The notes beneath the pieces were generated by a model. The model saw only the letters and a program-made list of their open reading frames with translations, ran no database searches and was not told the DNA's origin. Positions 1 to 9,355 of a DNA stretch of 64,000 nucleotides are shown here, in pieces. Every line of letters starts with the position of its first letter. The first letter of the stretch is position 1. The stretch comes from DASWIG01 sp036397835 (lineage in GTDB: Bacteria; Acidobacteriota; Thermoanaerobaculia; Multivoradales; J023). Where the stretch lies: the NCBI GenBank assembly GCA_036397835.1, contig DASWIG010000300.1:1-64000 (forward strand). Direction: 5' to 3'. The translations under genes and the position numbers were made by a program.

Positions 1-4
1 GCCC

Positions 5-2239
<2,235 letters not shown>

Positions 2240-2340
2240 GCGGAAGGGAGCTCCGCCTGTGCTATCCTCGTTCCAGGCGACCGTACTCGGGTGAATACAG
2301 CGACCGACGATGGCACCGACAGATTGACCGAGGGCTTGCG

Positions 2341-2562
2341 ATGACACGAGCGGAGTTGCAGGACGAGTTGATGGAGCTTCCTCTGGAGGACCGCTTGGAG
2401 ATCGCCCAGTCCCTGTGGGACAGCGCCGTTCCTCAGCCGGAGATCGAGCTGACCGACGAGCAGAAGGCGCTCCTGGAAGGACGTCGGGCTGCCTTCCTGG
2501 CCGATCCGGGCGCGTGCGACTCCTGGGAAGTCGTCAAGGCCAGGATCCTCGCCAAGCTATGA
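2341..2562 (+). CDS. Addiction-module antitoxin (unstable-antitoxin family)
   Basis: A 73-aa acidic protein with the layout of the 'addiction module' antitoxin family that partners RelE/ParE toxins. It has an N-terminal helix with LMELPLEDRLEIAQSLWDS, a middle ELTDEQKALLEGRRAAF segment, and a C-terminal DSWEVVKARILAKL that would wrap the toxin. The ATG follows GAGGG at a usable distance. Its stop overlaps the toxin start by four bases (ATGA), the usual coupled arrangement. It starts about 100 nt after the helicase stop. Family assignment is from sequence pattern; the toxin target is not visible. Confidence 0.85.
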   Translation: MTRAELQDELMELPLEDRLEIAQSLWDSAVPQPEIELTDEQKALLEGRRAAFLADPGACDSWEVVKARILAKL

Positions 2563-2852
2563 AGCGTGCCCTTACCGCGGCCGCCGAAGTGGAGCTCACA
2601 GAAGCAGCTCTTTGGTATGAGGATCGCCGCGAGGGCCTGGGCGTGGAGTTTCTCGAGGAAGCCGAACGGGTGTTTCGGAGAATCGAGGACAACCCGAAGC
2701 TCTATCAGGTGGTTCATCTCGACGTCCGTCGAGCTAATCTCCGGCGTTTCCCCTACAGCGTCTACTACGTCATTCACCAGAACGCCATCGGCGTCCTTGC
2801 GGTACATCACAATTCGCGCGACCCTCGGAGATGGAAATGGCGGCGCGTCTGA
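2559..2852 (+). CDS. RelE/ParE-family toxin
   Basis: A 97-aa protein with the RelE/ParE fold signature. It begins with a helical AAEVELTEAALWYEDRREGLGVEFLEE hairpin region, followed by the strands RFPYSVYYVIHQNAIGVLAVHHNSRDPRRW. The closing HNSRDPRRW matches the end common in ParE/RelE-like toxins. RelE toxins cut mRNA on the ribosome and ParE toxins poison gyrase. The sequence does not separate the two here, but the long N-terminal helices and final RDPRRW lean toward ParE/plasmid-stabilisation type. It is translationally coupled to the antitoxin by an ATGA overlap. Lying between the helicase gene and a truncated copy of the helicase 3' end, it may have arrived with the local rearrangement. 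Confidence 0.88.
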   Translation: MKRALTAAAEVELTEAALWYEDRREGLGVEFLEEAERVFRRIEDNPKLYQVVHLDVRRANLRRFPYSVYYVIHQNAIGVLAVHHNSRDPRRWKWRRV

Positions 2853-3048
2853 AGTTCCGGGCCGAGTCCCGTGGGATTCCCGCTTCGGCGGAGGATGGTC
2901 GCGACAAGAAGAAGCTCGCGCTGGTGAGGCTGGTCCACACACCGTCAACGTGCCCCCTCACGCGGCTCGCCCAGAAGTACAGGGCGGAGAAGGGCTGGGC
3001 CTTCGACACGATCGCTCGCTCCAGCGCACCGCTAAGGTCCCCGCATGG
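2853..3048 (+). other. Spacer with no recognisable gene
   Basis: This stretch lies between the toxin stop and the duplicated helicase tail. Open frames cross it, but none has a ribosome binding site or a protein I can place. It may be remnant DNA carried with the toxin-antitoxin module or the helicase duplication. Confidence 0.5.
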
Positions 3049-3197
3049 GCGGCAACCGGGTGCGCCACGCCGTCCTCGGCGAGGGGCGCGTCCTCCAGAT
3101 CGAAGGCAGCGGCGAGGACGCCCGCCTCGTCGTCTTCTTCGACGGCGTCGGCCGTCGCAAGCTCCTCGTCAAGTACGCGCAGCTCGAGGTGGTTTAG
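3045..3197 (+). pseudogene. Truncated copy of the pcrA 3' end
   Basis: Bases 3049-3208 repeat 2091-2250, the last ~50 codons of the helicase gene plus about ten bases beyond its stop, with seven substitutions in 160 nt by eye. The frame is intact (ATG at 3045, stop at 3195-3197) and would encode the Tudor-like PcrA tail as a free 50-aa piece. Nearly all changes inside the frame are silent, so the copy is recent or the tail is conserved. The duplicated bases past the stop (GAAGGGAG) now form the ribosome binding site of the next gene. I annotate it as a gene fragment; a free tail domain with a function is possible but unsupported. Confidence 0.85.
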
Positions 3198-3214
3198 GCC
3201 GAAGGGAGTCAACG

Positions 3215-3484
3215 ATGGCAGCAACTCTCGCCGCAGAGGTCCTCCAAGACGATCTTGCCGTGTCTCTCGCTCGGGCCATGGCGAGGGCCAACCAGCGCGC
3301 CCGCGAGCTGGGCGTCGACGTGCTGGGCAGCGTGATCTCCGTTTCTCAGAGGTCGGCAGAAGACCGGGAGATCTGGCGCGTCAACTACGGTCCCAAGGAC
3401 TACGTCGGCCGTCGCGGGGGGGACCTCATCATCGACGTGGATCCGCGCGACGCGACCATCCGGCAAGTGCTCTGGGGCCAATAG
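3215..3484 (+). CDS. Conserved-looking hypothetical protein, 89 aa
   Basis: A small protein of unknown function. The N-terminal half is helical and amphipathic (AAEVLQDDLAVSLARAMARANQRARELGVDV). The second half looks like a short beta sheet (SVISVSQRSAEDREIWRVNYGP and GGDLIIDVDPRDATIRQVLWGQ). There is no signal peptide, membrane segment or cysteine. The start is chosen because AAGGGAG (3202-3208), inherited from the duplicated helicase tail, lies six bases before the ATG. It sits between two helicase fragments. The WRVNYGPKDYVGRRGGDLIIDVD pattern resembles small stand-alone proteins found near toxin-antitoxin and immunity islands, but I cannot name a family. Confidence 0.6.
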   Translation: MAATLAAEVLQDDLAVSLARAMARANQRARELGVDVLGSVISVSQRSAEDREIWRVNYGPKDYVGRRGGDLIIDVDPRDATIRQVLWGQ

Positions 3485-3511
3485 CCGGCCCTCCTAGTGC
3501 TGCTGCATGAA

Positions 3512-3601
3512 AAGCGGCTGCGGTACGTGGGCATGACGCGGGCCAAGGAGCGCCTCTACCTCGCCGCCAGCCGCCGCCGGCGTCAAAGGCGGTCCGAGTG
3601 A
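3512..3601 (+). pseudogene. Second pcrA fragment (helicase motif VI)
   Basis: Bases 3524-3584 are identical to 1808-1868 of the helicase gene. In frame they read KRLRYVGMTRAKERLYLAAS, followed by a short Arg-rich tail and a stop at 3599-3601. This is helicase motif VI with no start codon and no flanking helicase sequence, so it is a dead fragment. It lies downstream of the C-terminal fragment although motif VI is upstream of the tail in the intact gene, so one simple tandem duplication does not explain both pieces. Confidence 0.85.
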
Positions 3602-3625
3602 GCCGATGACGTCCGGGCTCTACGA

Positions 3626-3641
3626 CGGCACGGCAATTGCT
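3626..3641 (+). promoter_or_regulatory. Sigma-54 (-24/-12) promoter of the two-component operon
   Basis: The sequence CGGCACGGCAATTGCT matches the sigma-54 consensus TGGCACG-N4-TTGCW at every defined position except the first T. The GG (3627-3628) and GC (3639-3640) dinucleotides have the required spacing. Transcription would start near 3652, about 33 nt before the histidine-kinase ATG. The second gene of the operon is a sigma-54 activator, which fits autoregulation. Confidence 0.6.
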
Positions 3642-3653
3642 GGGATAGGGTAG

Positions 3654-3673
3654 CGTCGAGGAGATTCTCGACG
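3654..3673. promoter_or_regulatory. Inverted repeat in the 5' leader of the two-component operon
   Basis: CGTCGAG and CTCGACG form 7-bp arms around a 6-nt loop, just after the predicted sigma-54 start point and overlapping the ribosome binding site (GGAGA, 3673-3677). It could be an mRNA hairpin limiting translation or a protein-binding site. Function is inferred from position only. Confidence 0.35.
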
Positions 3674-3684
3674 GAGACCACGCC

Positions 3685-5149
3685 ATGTCTTTACGCCTGC
3701 GACTCTTCCTGGGATTGAGCGGCCTGGTTGCGGCCCTGGTGGCGGCCCAGCTCTGGTGGGTGCGGTCGCTCGCCCGCGACCTCACCTACGAGGTGGGCCA
3801 CGTGGCCTTCGAGGTCGGCCACTCGGTGGCCGCGGTCATCTCCCACGAGCCCGATTGCCCGCAGGGGGCCGAGTGCGACGTCCGGATCGAGGCCCACGAG
3901 CCGCCCCACACGGTCGTGTTTCATCGCCGGCCGGACGGCGCGGCCCCGCCGGACGCGGCCACCGATCCGGAGTCCGCGTCCGCCTTCCAGTGGGTGACGG
4001 TGAACGCGGACGAGGCCCGGACCGCCAAAGCCCGTTTCAAGGTGGTTCGCCGCCAGCTTGCCGGCGAGCAACACGAGATCCACCTGCGTCTCCACCCGAA
4101 GACCGGGGGCATCGGCGAAAGGGACGAGACCGCCGCCGCCTTCGTCTCCGTGAGCTCCGACGACGACGTCTTCGAGCGCCGCATCCGCATTCCCGAGGAG
4201 GGCGTCCACGCCCGCTTCGAGGACTACGAGCGGCGCCTGCTCCTGGGGGCGGCGGGGCTGCTCGGCGGCGGGCTGCTGCTCGCCGGCGTGGTGGCTCAGC
4301 GCGTCTCCGCGCCCCTGCGGCGCCTGACCGAGGCCGCCCGCGAGGTGGGCCATGGCGCCCTCGGCGCCCGGGTGACGGCCGCCGGAAGCGGCGAGGTGGG
4401 CCAGGCGATCCACGCCTTCAACCGCATGTCGAGCGAGCTCGCCGCCCTCGACGAACGGGCGCGGCAGCTCGAGGCGCGCCGCCACCTCGGCGAGATCGGC
4501 GAAATCGCGCGCGGCCTCGCCCACACCCTGCGCAACCCACTGAACGCCCTCGGCCTGTCGGTCGAGGAGCTGGCGTCGCGCTCGTCCGGCGGCGACGAGC
4601 TGGCCGCCGCGGCCCGGCGCCAGATCCGCCGCATCGACGCCTCGATCCGCTCGTTCCTGGCACTGGCGAGCCAGGGCGGCGGCGCGGCCGAGGACGTGGC
4701 GAGCGCCGAGCTGGCGCAGGACGTGGCGCTCGAGGCCCTGCAGGACGCCCGCGGACGGGTGCGCCTGGCCGTCGACGCCGACCCCGCCACGCCGGCGATC
4801 GCCGCCGTCGAGCCCGAGCTGCGGGCGGTGCTCCAGGCGCTCCTCGTCAACGCCGTGGAGGCCAGCCCCGAAGGCGGCACCGTGCGCATCCGCGTGGCTC
4901 CGGCGGCCGGGGCGCAGCGCGTGCGCGTCGAGATCGAGGACGAAGGGCCAGGGCTGCCGCCCGAGGTGCGCGGCCGCCTCTTCACGCCGCACCTGACGAC
5001 CAAGGCCAACGGCTCGGGCATGGGTCTCTTCCTCGCCCACCGTATCGCCAGCACCCGCTACGGCGGCACCCTCGAGCTCCTCGATCGGGACGGCGGCGGC
5101 GTGCGCGCGGTGCTCGAGCTCGGCCCGCGGCGCGAGGAAGACGGCCGGG

Positions 5150-5157
<8 letters not shown>
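3685..5157 (+). CDS. Membrane sensor histidine kinase (NtrB-like)
   Basis: A 490-aa sensor kinase. Transmembrane segment 1 lies at about residues 5-25, followed by an extracytoplasmic sensor region of ~160 residues with two cysteines (DCPQGAEC). Transmembrane segment 2 is at about 188-208, then a HAMP linker (RVSAPLRRLTEAAREVG). The dimerisation/phosphoacceptor helix holds His280 in LAHTLRNPLNALG. The C-terminal ATPase carries LVNAVEASPEGG (N box), EDEGPGLPPE (G1) and TTKANGSGMGLFLAHRI (F/G2). It would phosphorylate the response regulator encoded by the next gene, whose start overlaps this gene by eight bases. A sigma-54-type promoter precedes it. The signal sensed is unknown. Confidence 0.92.
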
Positions 5158-6544
<1,387 letters not shown>

Positions 6545-6548
6545 TTTC

Positions 6549-6571
6549 GGGAGACGTCTCCCCATCTGGGG
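6549..6571. promoter_or_regulatory. Dyad symmetries, possible activator-binding site
   Basis: A perfect 14-bp palindrome GGGAGACGTCTCCC (6549-6562) overlaps a second dyad, CCCCATCTGGGG (6560-6571). They start four bases after the regulator stop codon and about 140-150 bp upstream of the sigma-54 promoter at 6702, a typical distance for an NtrC-class enhancer. They could instead be a terminator stem of the regulator gene, although no T-run follows. Confidence 0.4.
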
Positions 6572-6596
6572 ATGCGCGCGAGGTCCCCGGCGACCG

Positions 6597-6679
6597 CCGG
6601 TGTAGGGGCGCAAGGCCTTGCGCCCTTCGGGCCGTCGCCGTTCCACCGGCCGCGGGCGCACGCCGTGCCCCTACACCGG
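6597..6679. repeat. Palindromic repeat element (83 bp, REP/MITE-like)
   Basis: The ends are a perfect 13-bp inverted repeat (CCGGTGTAGGGGC at 6597-6609 and its complement at 6667-6679). Inside lies a perfect 20-bp palindrome at 6606-6625. The element occupies most of the gap between the regulator gene and the sigma-54 promoter. Such symmetry is typical of dispersed non-coding repeats. No second copy is present in this window, so dispersal is inferred. Confidence 0.6.
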
Positions 6680-6701
6680 CCGATGCCTATCGTCCGGTTC
6701 C

Positions 6702-6717
6702 TGGCACACCCCTTGCT
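6702..6717 (+). promoter_or_regulatory. Sigma-54 (-24/-12) promoter of the secreted-protein gene
   Basis: TGGCACACCCCTTGCT matches the TGGCAC-N5-TTGCW core of the sigma-54 consensus at all core positions, with correct GG/GC spacing (6703-6704 and 6715-6716). The predicted start is near 6728, giving a leader of ~50 nt with a strong ribosome binding site (GGAGGA, 6765-6770) seven bases before the ATG at 6778. Confidence 0.7.
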
Positions 6718-6777
6718 CCTACGCCACTGCAAGCCGGACGACCCGGCCCAGCTTCAACCCCACCGGAGGAAACCACC

Positions 6778-7434
6778 ATGAAGAGACTCAGCTTCTTCGT
6801 CACCGTGATCACTTCCCTGGCGCTCGCCGCCACCTTGACTCTCGCCGACGACGTCGAGACCAAGCACCGCTTCAAGCTCAAGGTCGGCGGCGACAGCGAA
6901 GTCATCACGATCGACGACCTCGAGGTCGGCGAGACCCGCCAGCTCTTCACCGACTCGGGCAAAGAGGTGATCGTCACCCGCGAGGAGGACGGCATCAAGC
7001 TCACCGTCGACGGCAAGGAGATCGACGTGTCGACGCCGCACCACCCCCGCGGCCTCGCGCTCGTCGACGTCGGCGGCGAGGACGGCGAGCGCGTCAACGT
7101 CTTCGTCAAGAAGATCGGCGGCCACGGCGAGGGCGAAGAGGGCGAGCACGTGATGGTGTGGCACGGCGTGGACGGCGAGCACGCGGCCCACGACGTGATG
7201 GTGTGGACCGGCGAGGAGGGCGAGAGCCACGCGTGGACCGGCGGCGAGGGCCACGGCTTCGCGTTCGTCGCGGCCCCCGACGTGGCCGGCAGCGTGCTCG
7301 AGTCCGGGGTGCTCGACGATCTCGATCCGGCCAAGCGCGAAGAGATCCTGAAGGCGATCAAGGACGCCGCCGTGACCCGGACGTTCCACAAGAAGGTGAG
7401 GGTCCACGCGGAGGGCGACCACGAGGAGCACTGA
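6778..7434 (+). CDS. Secreted acidic/His-rich protein under sigma-54 control
   Basis: A 218-aa protein with a clear Sec signal peptide (MKRL, then an aliphatic stretch, cleavage near residue 23). The mature part is strongly acidic and rich in Gly, Glu and His. It carries an imperfect internal repeat around residues 120-160 (EHVMVWHGVDGEHAAHDVMVWTGEEGESHAW), then a helical C-terminus (DDLDPAKREEILKAIKDAAV). The His/Glu pattern suggests metal binding or a periplasmic stress or sensor role, but I recognise no family. The start is set by GGAGGA seven bases upstream. It lies directly after the NtrC-like gene behind a sigma-54 promoter, so it is probably the main output of that two-component system. 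Confidence 0.75.
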   Translation: MKRLSFFVTVITSLALAATLTLADDVETKHRFKLKVGGDSEVITIDDLEVGETRQLFTDSGKEVIVTREEDGIKLTVDGKEIDVSTPHHPRGLALVDVGGEDGERVNVFVKKIGGHGEGEEGEHVMVWHGVDGEHAAHDVMVWTGEEGESHAWTGGEGHGFAFVAAPDVAGSVLESGVLDDLDPAKREEILKAIKDAAVTRTFHKKVRVHAEGDHEEH

Positions 7435-7449
7435 GGCGACGCCACGTCC

Positions 7450-7580
7450 GCACGGGCCTGAAGGCCCGTGCTATCGAGGGTAAGCCCGCTGAAGCGGGCT
7501 GCAGAATTCGTCGCCGCGACGCGGTCCCCAGCCCCCTTCAGGGGGCTTTCCCTCAATAGCACGGGCATTGATGCCCGTGC
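7450..7580. repeat. Four-hairpin palindromic element between convergent genes
   Basis: Four perfect hairpins, each with a 2-nt loop, follow one another: 7450-7471, 7483-7500, 7530-7547 and 7559-7580. The whole block is itself an inverted repeat: 7450-7487 pairs with 7543-7580 at 33 of 38 positions. It lies between the 3' ends of the secreted-protein gene (plus strand) and the kinase gene (minus strand). It may work as a bidirectional terminator or mRNA end protector; its design is that of a dispersed palindromic element. Confidence 0.75.
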
Positions 7581-7603
7581 TCTTCGCCGCGCGTCCCGCC
7601 GGC

Positions 7604-8470
7604 TCAGCCCGCCATCGCCCGTAGGCTTTCGCCGTCGCCGTCGTGCTCCCCGTCCTCCTCGCGCGCCGCCGCCAACGCCGGCGACAGCTCCACCGCGGAA
7701 GCGTAACGGTCGGCGGCGTCCTTGGCCAGGCAGCGGTCGATCACCGCCACGAGGGCGGCGGGCGCGTCGGGTCGCAGCTCGCGGATGGGTCGGTGCGGGT
7801 CGCGGAGGATCGCCATGGCCGCCGCCCAGGCGCGGCCGGGGAAGGGGCGCTTGCCGGTCAGCATCTGGCACAGGAGGATCCCGAGGGAGAAGATGTCGGA
7901 GGCGAGGGCGATGTCCTCGCCGCGCACCTGCTCCGGCGACATGTAGGGCATCGAGCCCAGCAGGGCCCCCCGGTCGGTCAGGCGCTCGGTGGAATCGGTG
8001 TCGTCCTTGAGCCTGGCGAGACCGAAGTCGAGCACCTTCGCGCGTCCGTCGTCCATGGCCATGACGTTGGCGGGCTTCAGGTCGCGGTGGATGACCCCTT
8101 TCTCGTGGGTCGCGGCGAGCGCGGCGACGATCGCCGCGGCCAGCTCGTGGAACGAGCGCAGGTCGAAGCCGTCTGCCGGAATGACCTCCGCGAGGGTGCG
8201 GCCGGAGAGCCACTCCATGGTGATGAACCGCAGACCGCGGTGCTCCTCGACCGAGTAGATCCGCACGATGTTCGGATGCTCCAGGGCCGCCAGCACGCGC
8301 GCTTCGCGCTCGAAGCGTCGCAGGCTCCGGCGGTCGTCGAGCTCCGGAGGCAGAACTTTGAGCGCCACCTTGCGGCGCCGGGAGACGTCCTCAGCGAGGT
8401 AGACGCCTCCCATCCCGCCGGCGCCGAGCTTTGCGAGGATCTTGTAGTGGGACACCTGGGTGCCGATCAT
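7604..8470 (-). CDS. Soluble Hanks-type Ser/Thr protein kinase (PknB-like)
   Basis: A 288-aa kinase domain with little else. The Gly-rich loop is GAGGMGGVYLAED (16-28) and Lys38 in VALKVLPPEL binds ATP. The catalytic loop is HRDLKPANV (Asp130, Lys132, Asn135) and the Mg loop DFG starts at Asp148. The activation segment has GSMPYMSPEQVRG and the subdomain IX region is ASDIFSLGILL. All catalytic residues are present, so it should be active. It has no C-terminal transmembrane or PASTA/TPR region, unlike most PknB proteins, and ends with a short acidic tail. It lies 70 nt after the FKBP gene on the same strand and may share its transcript. AAGGA eight bases upstream supports the ATG. Confidence 0.92.
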   Translation of the reverse strand: MIGTQVSHYKILAKLGAGGMGGVYLAEDVSRRRKVALKVLPPELDDRRSLRRFEREARVLAALEHPNIVRIYSVEEHRGLRFITMEWLSGRTLAEVIPADGFDLRSFHELAAAIVAALAATHEKGVIHRDLKPANVMAMDDGRAKVLDFGLARLKDDTDSTERLTDRGALLGSMPYMSPEQVRGEDIALASDIFSLGILLCQMLTGKRPFPGRAWAAAMAILRDPHRPIRELRPDAPAALVAVIDRCLAKDAADRYASAVELSPALAAAREEDGEHDGDGESLRAMAG

Positions 8471-8540
8471 GGTTGAAGTCCTTCACGTTGTCACCCCTGC
8501 TGCACCTGGGTCGCGAGCCGCCGCTGCGGGCGCTCACCCG

Positions 8541-9257
8541 CTACTCGGAATCGCCCTCGGCCTGCTCTCCGATACTGAGCAGCTCGATCTCGAAGACGAG
8601 CACGGCGCCGCCCGGGATCGACGGCGGCCGGCCCTGGTCGCCGTAGGCGATGTCCGACGGGCACACCAGGCGGCTCTTGCCGCCCACCTTCATCTTCTGC
8701 AGGCCCTCGGTCCAGCAACTGATCACGCCGCCCAGCGGGAAGCTCGCGGGCTGGCCGCGGTCGATCGAGCTGTCGAACTGCGTGCCGTCGATCAGGGTGC
8801 CGCGATAGTGCACGGTCACGCTGTCGCTGGCGGTGGGGCTGGCGCCGGTGCCCGGGGTGACCTCGGAGTAAACCAGGCCCGACTCGGTGCGCACGGCGCC
8901 CTCGGCGGCGGCCGCCTGCTCGAGGTACGCCGACCCCTGGGCTTTCTCGGCTTCGGCACCCCTCGCCAGACGCTCCTGGGCGAAGGTCTGGAGCTTGGGG
9001 CCGTATTGCATCAGGTCGACCTTGGGCGTCTTGCCGAGGGCGGCGTCGGCCACTCCGAGCTGGACGACGGCGACCTCTTTCTCGGAGAGGCCGAGCTGGC
9101 CGAGCTGCTGAGCGATCGCCAGGCCCACCGCGTAGAGGACCTTGTCGTCCTCGGTGGCGAGCGGCGCGTCCGACGATTGGGCGAAGAGCGGCGCTGCTTG
9201 GCCCGAGAGCGCCAGCGCCAGGACCAGGACGACGATGACTCGATTCATGGTTTTCAT
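8541..9257 (-). CDS. Exported FKBP-type peptidyl-prolyl isomerase
   Basis: A 238-aa PPIase. Residues 1-27 are a Sec signal peptide (basic start, then VIVVLVLALALSG). Residues ~35-110 form a helical FkpA/Mip-like dimerisation region (VLYAVGLAIAQQLGQLGLSEKEV). The FKBP domain fills ~118-230, with ESGLVYSEVTPGTG, VTVHYRGTLIDGTQFDSS, GVISCWTEGLQKMKVGGKSRLVCP, IAYGDQGRPPSIPGGAVLVFEIELL. Such proteins help fold envelope proteins. The start at 9257 is preferred over upstream ones because AAGGAG lies nine bases before it and it begins the signal peptide. Downstream is the Ser/Thr kinase gene. Confidence 0.92.
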   Translation of the reverse strand: MKTMNRVIVVLVLALALSGQAAPLFAQSSDAPLATEDDKVLYAVGLAIAQQLGQLGLSEKEVAVVQLGVADAALGKTPKVDLMQYGPKLQTFAQERLARGAEAEKAQGSAYLEQAAAAEGAVRTESGLVYSEVTPGTGASPTASDSVTVHYRGTLIDGTQFDSSIDRGQPASFPLGGVISCWTEGLQKMKVGGKSRLVCPSDIAYGDQGRPPSIPGGAVLVFEIELLSIGEQAEGDSE

Positions 9258-9355
9258 GAAGGGAAACTCCTTGGGAGGTGTGATCAAGGGAACGGCGACC
9301 ATAGCAGGGTCGTGCCCCGATGTCGAATGTACGACGGCAGCGCTCCGCCGTCCGG

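Noticed and set aside
7604..8470. Ser/Thr kinase as a regulator of the NRPS operon.
   Set aside because: No sequence link; it lies with the FKBP gene and such kinases are abundant in these bacteria.
9303..9317. Possible minus-strand sigma-54 promoter (AGCAGGGTCGTGCCC) upstream of the FKBP gene.
   Set aside because: The GG-GC spacing is one base short and a core base differs; sigma-54 promoters do not tolerate this spacing well.
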